Assembly (NCBI RefSeq): GCF_052857255.1
Contig: NC_135498.1
Coordinates: 89,384,257-89,448,256 of the forward strand
Reading direction: 5' to 3'
Length of the DNA stretch: 64,000 nucleotides
Origin: Amblyomma americanum
Taxonomy: Eukaryota > Arthropoda > Arachnida > Ixodida > Ixodidae
Positions within the stretch are counted from its first letter, which is position 1. The number at the start of each line of letters is the position of its first letter. The notes beneath the pieces were generated by a model, which saw only the letters and a list, made by a program, of their open reading frames with translations, searched no databases and had not been told where the DNA came from. Position numbers and translations under genes: made by a program. Shown here in pieces: positions 54,094 to 64,000 of this stretch.

Positions 54094-54152
54094 CTGCGGT
54101 TTAACTACAGTTGAACCTGGTTAGAGAGCGAAAGCTGTGGAGTATTTGGTTG

Positions 54153-54450
54153 GTATTTGATTTTTTTAGGAAAGTAAACTACGCAGTAACTCTCACATAT
54201 CTTGATGAACACCAGAACCATGCCGCAATGGAAAGGATAAGGAAGGAGTGAAAAAAGAAAGGAAGAAAGAGGTGCCGTAGTGGAGGGTTCCGCAATAATT
54301 TCGGCCACTTGGGGATCTTCAACGTGCACTGACATCGCACAGCACGAGGGCGCCTTTGGCATTTCGCCTCCATCAAAACGCGGTCATCGCGGCCGGGTTC
54401 GAACCAGCGTGCTCTAGCCGATCGTCCTAAACAGTGAGCCATAGCGGCTG
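54153..54450 (-). repeat. SINE-A, full length, diverged
   Basis: TTTTTTAGGAAAGTAAACTA tail, TTTCGGCCACTTGGGGATCT, GGCCGGGTTCGAACC B box, and AGTGAGCCATAGCGGCTGG A-box end. Preceded at 54093-54150 by a scrap of repeat C. Confidence 0.82.
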
Positions 54451-55984
54451 GTATTATATAAATCCTTACTTCCTTCCTTCTGCTTAGCTGCGTTAGGGCC
54501 CAATTTTAGCAACGCTGTTGTTTTGTCGCAGTTTCTAAAACCGAATTATTACATAAAGAAGTGTTTTTTGGATATGCTTTTAAGAGCTGCATGCCAAACG
54601 ACGGAGGGTACTGGCCGTACCTGCTGCAATGATTACCTGAGGCGGACACGGTTTTGCAGTCTTTTCTTTAGCATGCATTGATACCAACTCCCTTCGGTCT
54701 GAAGGTGGTACTGATGGTCACCCGGTAGGAAATGTTATAAACAAAAAATTAGCATATGGACGGGACGAAGAAGGGCGAAGACAGGACGGTTGCTACACCT
54801 AAAACAGAATAGAATGAGACGGTATACCACGCCCCATCCCAGAGCAACAACACGTATGCGCATGACTTAAATCAAGGTAAAAAACACGGATAACGTGTGG
54901 AAAAAGAGCAAAAAAAGAAGAAAAGAGAAAGAGCAACAGAAGATAAAAATTGCTACGAAAACTCAAGTGCGTTTTAAGAACTTCAATTCCTTCTTCATCA
55001 GATACACAGATGGGGTACTAATAGCCATTACTAATAGTCCGGCTGGAAATAGCCATTTTTTCGTGCTGTTCAAGGACAAAATCCTGCTGGTAAAGAGAGC
55101 TTAAAATGTAGATATATTGCTGCATAAATACTGAATTCGTTTGTCCTTTTTTCTTCACTTTTGAAACACGCAGGAACTTCCGGAGCCGGCCCAGGAGCTT
55201 CCGGAGCCAGCCCAATGCAATCAAGTACGCTGTCTTGATGAACTGGAAGAGAGGCGGCAAACAGGACTGCCCCGATACAGCTGCGCCTTCGTTCAAGTGC
55301 TGACATAACAAGGAGTACTGTTTACAATCTCTGGGAAGGGGGGAAGAACTTCAAAGTCTTGTTTAAAAAAAATGCAAAGAACAGGATGTCCATGACTTTA
55401 TGCCCGTTGTGGATGCACTGCAAACGGAGAAACGCCGGCTGTGCCAACTGGAAACAAGCTTTCGTCTTGACATGCTGCTCGTTACTGTCACCAGTGAAGC
55501 TCGTGCAACTGCCAACTGTGTGATGGATTGTGTCACATTTTTTCGTGCCCTATACAGCGCAGCATCCGTAGGTGTTGCTGAAAGTGGGGATGCCCTAGCA
55601 CTATGCGATGGCCCGCTGTATTCGGCAAATTTCGAGAAATATAAAGCGCCAATATGGTAGCTGTATAATCGCAGAAAAAAAGGTGACTGCAGGAATTTGT
55701 GCGATTTTATTTGTGATTGAATATAATTTATGTTGAATCGAAGTCGTGCTTTTGTATTGACTTCCTTTTCGCCCTCTCCATTTTCCACGTTGCTATCACT
55801 GTATCGTCCGCTTTTTCCCCAGTAATACCTCCACATGAACGACGCTGTATTCTATCAAGGTAACCGAGGCCATCCAAGCTAAGAGGATTGTTTCAATGCC
55901 ACCCACAATGTTTAAAGGAATCATGCTACGATAACACGTGTGAGGTGTGTTGGCGTTCCACAGAGTGAGTTTTTAAAGCGGCAG
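54451..55984. other. no confident gene; small tandem repeat and PLE-end-like scrap
   Basis: At 55172-55214 a 21-bp unit (GAGCTTCCGGAGCCAGCCCA) occurs twice. Bases 54755-54800 resemble PLE termini. Frames 55363-55836 (-) and 55400-55660 (+) overlap on opposite strands with no recognised domain. Confidence 0.35.
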
Positions 55985-56075
55985 TTAATAAATTAACGAT
56001 GGGAGGAAAGATGTTGCTTGCCGTGGCAGATGCCGTGGCTAGCAACATCTTTACCGTCCATTTTTTTATTAATGA
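55985..56075. repeat. imperfect hairpin, ~35-bp arms
   Basis: TTAATAAATTAACGATGGGA...AAAGATGTTGCT on the left is inverted on the right as AGCAACATCTTTA...CCATTTTTTTATTAA, with a ~15-bp GTGGCAGATGCCGTGG loop. Possible tiny fold-back element. Confidence 0.65.
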
Positions 56076-56333
56076 ATAGCCATTAACAAAGTGGCAGTTC
56101 TCGAGGACCCTTTTTTTAACAGTGCGAGATATTTATGGGGCTTACCTGCCGCTGTTCAACGCATCGATAAGTTCTCCTACGACGTGACAAACCCCTGCAC
56201 ATTCATCGCACTACCCCCTCGTCGTAGGATAGCGCGCTAAACAGAGTCGTGAATTATTGCGCAGCTAGTGCATTGTATTCGACAATCTACGCACAAATAT
56301 TAAGAGACTACCGCCAGTAGAATAATTTCAAAT

Positions 56334-56570
56334 CCGCCGCGGTGGTTGAGTTGTTATGGCGCTCGGGTGCTGGCCCGAAAGACGCAGGTTCGATCCTGGC
56401 CGCGGTGGTAGAATTTCAATGGAGGCGAAATTCTAGAGGCCCATTTACTGTGCGATGTCAGTGCACGTTAAAGAACCCCAGGTGGTCGAAATTTCCGGAG
56501 CCCTTCACTACGGCGTCTCTCATAGCCCGACTCGGTTTAGGGCGTTAAACCCCCATAAACCAGAAAGCAC
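56334..56570 (+). repeat. SINE-B, full length, best copy
   Basis: CCGCCGCGGTGGTTGAGTTG (A box), CAGGTTCGATCCTGGC (B box), GAAATTCTAGAGGCCCATT, GTGCGATGTCAGTGCACGTT, GGCGTTAAACCCCCATAAAC. Shares its mid-body with SINE-A, so the two families are related. Confidence 0.88.
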
Positions 56571-56783
56571 GATCATTTCACAGTCACTTCGAAGCAATCG
56601 TCAAACTTCCCTGCATTAAAAAATAAAAGGGCAAGGAGCGGGCAACTGCTAACTGGAACGTACTATACCCATCGCACAAGCAAACGTGTCTTTGAGATAG
56701 AATCATTACATCGGCATAGGTTAATTTAAAACGTGTAGCGCATGGCTTTCTGTAATAAAAGCTAAATGTCCGCATCCAGCGCG

Positions 56784-57091
56784 GCCCCGCCTGCGGTGGG
56801 GTGGCTCAGTGGTTAGGGCGCTCGACTACTGATCCGGAGTTCCCGGGTTCGAACCCGACCGCGGCGGCTGCGTTTTTATGGAGGAAAAACGCTAAGGCGC
56901 CCGTGCGCTGTGCGATGTCAGTGCACGTTAAAGATCCCCAGGTGGTCGAAATTATTCCGGAGCCCTCCACTACGGTACCTATTCTTTCTTTCTTCTTTCA
57001 CTCCCTCCTTTATCCCTTCTCTTACGGCGTGGTTCAGGTGTCCAACGATATATGAGACAGATACTGCGCCATTTCCTTTCCCCAAAAACCA

Positions 57092-57154
<63 letters not shown>
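56784..57154 (+). repeat. SINE-A, full length, long (ATT)n tail, 10-bp target duplication
   Basis: ATCCAGCGCG at 56774-56783 and 57155-57164 flank a complete element with a tail of about 22 ATT units. Youngest-looking copy in the window. Confidence 0.93.
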
Positions 57155-57156
<2 letters not shown>

Positions 57157-57259
57157 CCAGCGCGTATGTCATTCCCATTCATTTTGGGAGCTTTAAATTT
57201 CAAACCGAATTGGGCAAAATGCACCGTTCGAAAGAACAGCTCTGACCATACCTCTTGCA

Positions 57260-57517
57260 GGAGTTCCCGCTTTCGAACCCGACCGCGTTGGCCGCGTTTC
57301 GATGGAGGCCAAACGCAAAGGCACCCGTGTGCTGTGCGATGTTAGTGCACGTTAAAGATACCCAAGCAGTAGAAATTATTCCCGAGCCCTCCACTACGGC
57401 ACCTCGTTCTCTATCCTTTCACTCCTACCTTCCTTTCTTACTTTACGACGCGGTTCCGGTGTCCACCGACATATGTGAGGCAATAACTGCGCCATTTTCT
57501 TTCCACAAAAAAGAATT
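57260..57517 (+). repeat. SINE-A, head-truncated
   Basis: GGAGTTCCCGCTTTCGAACC to TTTCCACAAAAAAGAATTTT; diverged. Confidence 0.82.
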
Positions 57518-57559
57518 TTGAATTAATATATCCTTTATAGCGATGAAAGCGATGAAAAT

Positions 57560-57895
57560 GAAAATTATGGTGGTAGTAAAAACTTTACTTTCGTCTAAAG
57601 TCATTCAAAGGTGCTCTTTCGTAGATCGAGTGGGGTCTCCGTTGCGCTTTTCTTCTTTCCCTGCGTCACTGCTGGTCGCGTGATGTGGCCAGGAGCCCTT
57701 GGCGCTCGGCGACTTCCAAAGCTGGGCTCACGGCCCGGAATTGGGTCTTCGGGTCGGAGCTGTGCACCGCAACCTCCCACTCTTCGCGGTTTCAGAACTG
57801 CAGGTCCATCGGCGGTGTATCCCGTTGACATTCATGCAGTATATGAGCTAAGTCGGCCCTATTTTGACCACATAGCTTACACTGGGGCGAGAATG
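57560..57895 (-). mobile_element. LINE F3, 3' end fragment
   Basis: Minus-strand reading gives EEWEVAVHSSDPKTQFRA and LEVAERQGLLATSRDQQ-stop, matching the C-terminal WEAAVSSSDPAAQRQLVDWA of the copy at 50265. The 3' UTR ends ACTACCACCATAATTTTC near 57560. Confidence 0.75.
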
Positions 57896-57896
57896 A

Positions 57897-58205
57897 AAAA
57901 GAAAATTGGTTTTCTGGGGAAAGGAAATGGCGCTGTATCTGTCACATATCGGCGGACACCTGAACCGCTCCGGTAAGGGACGGGATAAAGGAGGGAGTGA
58001 AAGAAAGGAAGAAAGAGGTGACGTAGTGGAGTGCTCCGGAATAATTTCGACCGCCTGGGTATCTTTAACGTGCACTGACATCGCACTGCACACGGGCGCC
58101 TTAGCGTTGTGCCTCCATAAAGACGCAGCCGCCGCGGTCGGGTTCGAATCCAGGATCTCCGGCTCAGTAGCCGAGCGCCCTAACCACTGAGCCACCACGG
58201 CGGGT
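57897..58205 (-). repeat. SINE-A, full length
   Basis: GAAAATTGGTTTTCTGGGGA tail through GTCGGGTTCGAATCC B box to CCACTGAGCCACCACGGCGG. Confidence 0.9.
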
Positions 58206-58289
58206 TAAAGCGATCGCAGTTTCTGACTTTCCGTGCCATTCTTTAATCTAAATTCACCGAGAAGAAGAAAATGCAACAAACAATTCATT

Positions 58290-59266
58290 TCGAGCACGTG
58301 GTCTACAGCGCACCTAAGGGCGATCTTTGGGAGCGTCGGCAAACGTTCAGCCATTCTTTCCTAGGCCTCGGCCTTCACAACTGTGCTCACTGAATCACTG
58401 AAGCTGACACAGCCGCACAACACTACCGCCTCTGTCTCCACTTCTAGGCGACAACTCGCTCACCTCGGCATTCAATCCTCCACCCAGTTCTTTCGCTTCC
58501 TAAACCCTTGCCTCGCTCCTTGCTCTCTTCGCTGGTCGTCGCTTCCATCCCGGTCCTTAATTCTGGTCGCCGCACGGCCCGTGCTTACTATCAGCAACAC
58601 CGTAACGCCTCCTTTTACAAGGTCAAATACATAGACGCTGCCGCAAACCCCGCCCTTCACGCCTTTCCCTCGGTCGTAGTCGATCGCCACGGTTGCCTTC
58701 TCACGGCTGCCTTCATTCGCTCTTTGAAATCTCAAATGGCCGAAGAACTCGCAGTAGCCCTCGCCATGACCCTCCGTAGCTCCGCTCCTTGTGACTACGT
58801 CTTTACCGACTCCTCTTCTGCTGTCTGACTCGCCGCACATCGCACTGCTGTGCGACTCCTCCGTCACCTCTTTCCTCGAGATTCGCCTCACAATCTGGTC
58901 TGGACCCCAGGTAACATGGCTTTTGAGGGAAATCAACAGGCGAATCTCTGGCGCGCTCCTACCGGGCTGACTTGCCTTCGGCCACCTCCAATGACCCGGA
59001 ACTCCGTTTCGACCCCATACCCCCGGTATCCTCCGAGACTATAGAGCATAACTTTTCGCTCCCAATGCCGATACCCCCTTGCTCATCCTCGCCTCCACCG
59101 CGAGGTTCCCATTTCCCTTAACAACTTGAAACCGCCACCTACCCTAACCCAACACGTTACCACCGTCTTTACACTAGCTGCTACCGCGACAATTGCCCGC
59201 TATGCGGAAAACATGCAACTCTCACACAGTCTGTGCCTGCCAGGCCATTTGGGCTGCGCCACAACT
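58290..59266 (+). pseudogene. LINE F3-type linker and RNase H
   Basis: LGLGLHNCAH region, then 58508-58828: RAYYQQHRNASFYKVKYIDA (first Asp), SLKSQMAEELAVALAMTLR (Glu), CDYVFTDSSSAV (Asp) ending at a TGA, then NLVWTPGNMAFEGNQQANLW (end block). A decayed zinc cluster CPLCGKHATLTQSV lies near 59195. The element is cut at 59266 by the duplicated block. Confidence 0.75.
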
Positions 59267-60003
59267 GTATTGTGCCGCACGCGTTGTCTGCTGTACCTGG
59301 GGTGCGGCGAGCCAGGGCTCCTACCTCAAGACGTCCCTCCTTTCCATCCGACTCCAAGCCGTCTTATCTCCACACTTAGGCACAAAAAAATAAAACGGGG
59401 GTGTAACGAGGATATAACGCGTATGTTTGAGCGTTCGCTGCGCCGTGAGAAGGCGCAGGACAAAAGGCTGCGTTGAACTCATATATACAGTTGCAGCATT
59501 TTATTTCATCCCCGGGTTTCTGTTGGGAACGTCGTCAAGGTATGAGGTTTATGCTCGTTTTTTTTATTTTCGCCTCGTAGAATTAATTTTTTTCGTGTTT
59601 TCATAACACGCTCAAGATTACTCCGAGGCTCGAGCGAGAGGGAGGTTTCACCCTGCAGAATATCCGTAACCTGAAACCGCGTATCTGTATCGTACGCCCA
59701 TATCGTCTTTTCTTTTGGCACTGAGGTTGCTCTTTACATGCGTTTGCTTTTGCGTGTGCATATATGCTTTTGTACCCTTTAGAATGTTTGTTGAAGGTGC
59801 ATCAACTTTCAGCCTGTATTATGTTTTTATTGCTCCATTTTTTCAGATTTCTCAGAGCTATAGAAAATTTCGGCCATTATTATTTGCTGGTGGCGTAGTC
59901 CTCCGTACATTGTGTGTTAAATGGTGCATACATATGCGTCTCCTGTTTGTATTCATTTAAATGCAAAGAGCACATCTAATAAACTGAAATTACATCTGTA
60001 TTG
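59267..60003 (+). other. spliced-gene-like unit, second copy
   Basis: Same donor (59540), acceptor (ending 59846) and AATAAA (59978-59983) as 26826-27560. The coding-looking part keeps LISTLRHKKIKRG and SLRREKAQDKRL. Confidence 0.4.
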
Positions 60004-60095
60004 CGCTCCTATTTCCTGTTATATGGGCGGGATCGGGCGACATTTTGAATAAATATTTAATTTGTGTGTAAAATTCTAGCACATTTCATGTTCTT

Positions 60096-60955
60096 GTGGC
60101 GGGAGCAGTGCAGCACGAAACAAAGAAGAGAGAGGCGGGAATCAACGCTGACTAACAACCAGATTTTTAATCCACGTTCGATCGAATATATACATATCGC
60201 TCGGCAATAAGGAGAGGACAGAAGCATGACAAACGCATAAGATGTACACGTGGTAAAAGATTTGGATAACGCATGCAAATAATCGATTTCGCTGTCACGA
60301 AACGCTATCGAAAGTATGCTGATGCATATACGTCGCTCTTTTGCCCAATGTTGAAGGCTTCTACAATCTCCCTGGTCCGTCGATTAAAATACGACGTGAT
60401 GACCATTGTGTTGATAAGCTGCGGAGCGCATTCATGCTCTCTGCAATGTTTTGCTAATTCACTGCTCATGGCGCCCTTTAGGGATATTTTGTGCTCTCGA
60501 AGTCATTCATTCAAACAGTGCCCTGTTTGACCAATGTAGGTGCATCCGCATCACAGAGGTAATTCCTAAACCCCGCTTTTCACACATTTCACATGTTCTT
60601 TTCCGGTACTTTTTCTTGCATGGATTTTTCTTTGCTCGCTGTTGACTTTGGCGCACAGGCTTCTTAATTTGTTGGGTGCTGACATGAGCACTTTTACACC
60701 AGCTCTTTCGCCTACCTTTTTGAGACTGTTGGAAATGTCATTAATGTAAGGAATGACCGCGTACGGCTTCCCTTCTTCTGATGTGGTTGAGACATATTTT
60801 CTGCCTCTAAGTGCTTGCAGAATCCCTTCTGCGACACTGGATAGCAGTCTCGTCGGGTAAACTGCTGCGTTCAGCCGACTGTTCTGGGCGTCAAAACTTC
60901 CTCGAGCTTCATGATGGCAGGATCTCGTCAATGCGGCTCTCATTGCTACTTTTGC
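60096..60955 (-). mobile_element. PLE copy, left half of dimer (block copy 2)
   Basis: Counterpart of 27662-28510. Frame 60943-60566 is open (125 codons) through PTRLLSSVAEGILQALRGRK and SAPNKLRSLCAKVNSEQRKI; the GIY-YIG core beyond has stops. Confidence 0.8.
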
Positions 60956-61009
60956 TATGGACTATAAGAACTAGGAATAGAAATAACAAGTGAAATCTCA
61001 GAAAACAAC

Positions 61010-61760
61010 GTTATGCGATTTCTTGACTTGACGCTAGCCTTTCTAGGCGCTCACGTATGCTGGCGGAAAGGACCACGAAGCTAGAAGCGACTGCTCCCTT
61101 AGGCATCTGCGCACTCCAAGATCATCAAGCGGGGGTAGAAAAAAACAGCAATGAGAGCCGCATTGACGAGATGCTGTCATCATGAGGTTCAAGGCAGTTT
61201 TGACACCCAAAACCGTGGGCTAAAAGCAGCAGGATACGCGACGAGACTGCTATCCAGTGTCGCAGAAGGGAGTCTGCAAGAACCTAGAGCCAGAAATTAT
61301 GTCACAACCACATCAGAATAAAGGAAGCCGTACGCGGTCATTCCTTGCATTAATAGCATTTCCCGCAGTCTCAAAAGGGTAAGAGCAAGAGCTGGTGTAA
61401 AAGTGTTCATGTCAGCTCCCAACAAGTTAAGGAGCCATTGCGCCAAAGTCAACAGCGAGCAAAGAAAAAGATCAATGCAAGAAAAACGCACCGGAACAAA
61501 CATGTGAAATGTGTGAAAAGGGGGTTTATAAAGTACCTCTGTCATGCGGACGCACCTACATTGGTCAAACAGGGCGCTGTTTGAATAAACGGCTTTGAGA
61601 GCAGAAAAGATCCCTAAAGGGCGCCATCAGCAGTGAATTAGCGAAACAGTGCAGAGAGCATGAATGCGCGAGATGTATATATTCGATAGAACGTGGATTT
61701 TAAATTTGGTTGTTTGTCAGCGTTGATTCCCGCCTCTCTCTTCTTTCCATCGTGCTGCGC
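61010..61760 (+). mobile_element. PLE copy, right half of dimer, nuclease deleted
   Basis: Counterpart of 28555-29546. It includes RT thumb, linker and the start of GIY-YIG (GRTYIGQTGRCLN, closer to the PLE consensus than in copy 1), but the rest of the nuclease is removed by the deletion near 61669. Confidence 0.78.
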
Positions 61761-62049
61761 ATCCCTCTTCTTTGTTTCGTGCTTCGGGAAAAATGAGAAC
61801 CTCCTGGGGACATTCCAAAGGTCCGGATGGGATATTTCTGGGAGATTTTGAGGAGATTTTGTGTTTGTTGGGTTGATTGTTGCTAGAAATAGACTTGCGT
61901 GAACTTCATCCTAATAGTCATCGTAATAGTGAAGCCACGCGCCTTCGTTGGTTTGCGGCCCGTTTCTGAGCATGGTTCTCTCCTGCCCAACCTCCTGCCG
62001 CTGGTGTCGCTGCTATAGCTGACGTCATGTGTCGAGCCTGACTACCACC

Positions 62050-62230
62050 AGTTATGCTCATGGTTTCACCTCTACCTACACTCAAGGTGACGCTTGCGGC
62101 TACAGTGTCCTCTAGCTATATTCAAGGTCAAACCTCCGGCTCCTCTGACGGCTTGACCTCTACCTACATTCAAAGTGAATCTTGCGGCCACCGTGACCTC
62201 TAGCTACATTCAAGGTCAAACTTGAATCAC
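62050..62230 (+). repeat. minisatellite, ~47-bp units
   Basis: Units built on CCTCTA.CTACATTCAAGGT and .AA.CTTG.GGCCAC.GTG: about four here against about two in copy 1 (29848-29925). Confidence 0.65.
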
Positions 62231-62330
62231 TGAGGCGTCTCGTTTATCCCACACGCTGGTCACCTGTCATCACATCCACTGTGTCCCCGCTGACGGCTCG
62301 AAAATGTGGCCTAGTGAAGCTTTTAACTTG

Positions 62331-62876
62331 AAAACTAATAATAATAATAATTGCTTTCGGGAGAAAGGAAATGGCGCAGTATCTCTCTCACATATCGGCA
62401 GACACCTGAACCTCGCTATAAGGTTTGGTTTGGTTTAAGGGGGTTTAACGTCCCAAAGCAACTCAGGCTATGAGGGACGCCGTAGTGAAGGGCTCCGGAA
62501 ATTTCGACCACCTGGGGTTCTTTTACGTGCACTGACATCGCACAGTACACGGGCCTCTAGAATTTCGCCTGCATCGAAATTCGACCAACGCGGCCGGGAT
62601 TGAACCCGCGACATTGTGGCCGGCAGCCGAGCGCCATAACCACTAAGCCACCGCGGCGGACCCCGCGCTATAAGGGAAGGGATAAAGGACGGACTGAAAG
62701 AGGAAAGGAATAGCGAGGTGCTGTAGTGGAAGGCTCCGCAATAATGTCGACCACGTGGGGATCTTTAACGTGCACGGACATCGCGCAGCACACGGGGGCC
62801 TTTGCGTTTCGCCTCCATCGAAACGTGGCCGCCGCGGTCGGATTCAAACCCGGGAACTCTGGATTAGTAGCCGAGC
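62331..62876 (-). repeat. SINE-A interrupted by SINE-B (block copy 2)
   Basis: SINE-A at 62331-62414 and 62659-62876, with SINE-B between. Same nesting as 30034-30582. Confidence 0.88.
62424..62665 (-). repeat. SINE-B nested in SINE-A, perfect 10-bp target duplication
   Basis: CGCTATAAGG at 62414-62423 and 62666-62675 flank a complete SINE-B. Confidence 0.9.
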
Positions 62877-64000
62877 ACCCTAATCTCTCTGTGGCCTCCA
62901 GTGTTCACAATGCCGCCCAAATTTTGCGACCAACCTTGCCATCTACTCGTCGACACCACCTCAACTTGCCAGTCACCTCACATCCATGAAGCTCGCATTC
63001 GTCGCCGAATACAATTCAAACACCTTGGTACACCACCAAAATTTTGTTTTTAAACGTACAGATCCACACTTCCGTGCTCAAACGGCTCACACACATATGC
63101 ATATATATAGAACTGCCTTACACGGTGCTACCCGGCCTTCCAGTCCCCCGCCTATCTGTTCTCCCAACCCCACAGTGGCCCACCTGGCTGGCCTCCCGGG
63201 ACGTGTACCTGCAACGTGCTCTCGTCACCTTGGCCTAGGATCTGTTGAACGCACAATATAAAGGCTGTTATAATAAACGTGTTACCCCACCACCACCACC
63301 ACCACCACCACTTCAGTCTAGATTCCGCCGCCCTCTATTTGACAAGGAAGGAGCACTCCCTGCGCCGCACACTTGCTTTGGGCCATAAGTCGGCGGTAAA
63401 CCTCTCCCGCCGTCAATAGACGAGGCAGCGTTTCGTAGAATCCGGGTCGTGATACCACTCGCGCAGGGCGTCACGCGGTAATGGCTCCACTGCCGAAGCC
63501 TTTTCTCCATCTTAGGCTTTTTTGATATGCCGCTTCCAGGCATTAGAGGTCGAAATTCCCCATCTACTGCGGGTCCCCGAACTTTGAAAACGACTAGATA
63601 CTGGCGTCCGGCCGCAACGGGAATTTTATCGGACAGTTCGGCATCTTATCATGCTTGGACGCAGTTAATGCATCATCGGTCACTCCTGCACTTGATTCCA
63701 TCGGCCAACCTAATAGCATTTATAATCTTTATTTTTTTTTCATTTGCATAAAAATATTTCTATTACTCTCTCAGAAAAGAAACACCCCTAAACTAACAAA
63801 ATAAGGAGTAGATGAGATGAAAAGGAAGAACTGGAAAAATGTTGTTCGCGTGGGAAAGCAGTGAACGCGTCTTCAGGACAGGAAGGAAGAATATCGGGCT
63901 TACATTGCACGAATGGTTTTCAAGCACTTTTATTCCAAAGCAGTTTAAAGGGCAAACAAAAACCAGCAGCATTCTATTCATCCCTTAACAATTACGGTAC

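Larger units (their letters stand above)
59267..64000 (+). repeat. duplicated block, copy 2 (runs off the right edge)
   Basis: Collinear with 26826-31737. Differences: a ~225-bp deletion at ~61669, extra minisatellite units at 62100-62225, and a longer CCA tract at 63285-63311. The left junction interrupts an F3 LINE. Confidence 0.85.

Noticed and set aside
54960..55010. Second hammerhead-like CTGATGA motif (minus strand)
   Set aside because: The core reads TAAAAC rather than CGAAAC, and stem I does not pair.
55363..55836. Opposed frames of 157 (-) and 86 (+) codons as a host gene
   Set aside because: No domain, no splice or promoter signals, and the two strands overlap; no reason to prefer either.
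1..64000. CRISPR array, bacterial operon or phage region
   Set aside because: No spaced direct repeats and no bacterial gene organisation; SINEs, LINEs, PLEs and splice signals mark an animal genome.

Overview
This window looks like repeat-saturated intergenic or intronic DNA from a chelicerate, most likely a hard tick (Ixodidae) and possibly a metastriate genus. The assignment rests on composition and repeat families. About 20 copies or pieces of one tRNA-derived SINE (called SINE-A here, resembling the Ruka class described from ixodid ticks) and 8 of a second (SINE-B) are scattered through it. They sit among RNase H-bearing LINEs of the I/Jockey superfamily, Penelope-like elements (PLEs) with GIY-YIG domains, and a THAP/DDE plus YqaJ DNA transposon. 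I found no convincing multi-exon host protein gene. The clearest host gene is one tRNA-Ala(UGC) at 32127-32198 on the minus strand.

Layout. 1-760 (-): open start of a LINE ORF1 (CCHC zinc-knuckle protein). 2.2-5.7 kb: SINE-B pieces, then a 5'-truncated LINE (family F1, RT + RNase H). 6.7-8.2 kb: a scrap of Gypsy integrase and a PLE with a dead RT and an open GIY-YIG frame. 8.2-11.7 kb: nothing recognised. 12.4-13.6 kb: a PLE with ~260-bp inverted ends. 13.8-15.3 kb: LINE fragments. 18.6-22.2 kb: convergent YqaJ-nuclease and THAP/DDE transposase pseudogenes, an ISL2EU-like transposon. 24.2-25.8 kb: a decayed LINE with coiled-coil ORF1 and APE endonuclease. 26.8-31.7 kb: the first copy of a ~4.8-kb duplicated block (second copy 59.3-64.0 kb) holding a spliced-gene-like unit with poly(A) signal, a head-to-head PLE dimer and a SINE nested in a SINE. 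32.1-33.6 kb: tRNA-Ala and two small STPR-repeat genes with TATA boxes. 33.6-40.4 kb: SINEs, an unnamed repeat present twice, and LINEs, one inserted in a SINE with a 14-bp target duplication. 40.46-41.94 kb: two tandem ~736-bp CpG-rich terminal-inverted-repeat elements carrying NRF1- and YY1-like motifs. 42.5-42.9 kb: a 390-bp fold-back MITE. 43-46.3 kb: the best preserved LINE (family F2, 788-codon RT/RNase H frame). 47.6 kb: a perfect 120-bp palindrome. 48.8 kb: an (AT)n tract. 49.3-54.1 kb: Gypsy integrase tail, a LINE (F3) inserted in a SINE, and a second F2 copy. 56-59 kb: SINEs and F3 fragments.

How it fits together. The SINEs use LINE machinery in trans, and several show 10-14-bp target duplications. 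LINEs have inserted in SINEs and SINEs in LINEs, so relative ages can be read from the nesting. Almost every coding element is broken by nonsense codons, frameshifts or 5' truncation. The most intact frames are the F2 LINE (43630-45996), the PLE GIY-YIG frame (7323-8108) and the transposase frame (20877-22162: no frameshift, five stops, D-D-E kept). Family assignments come from motifs read by eye; no database search was possible.
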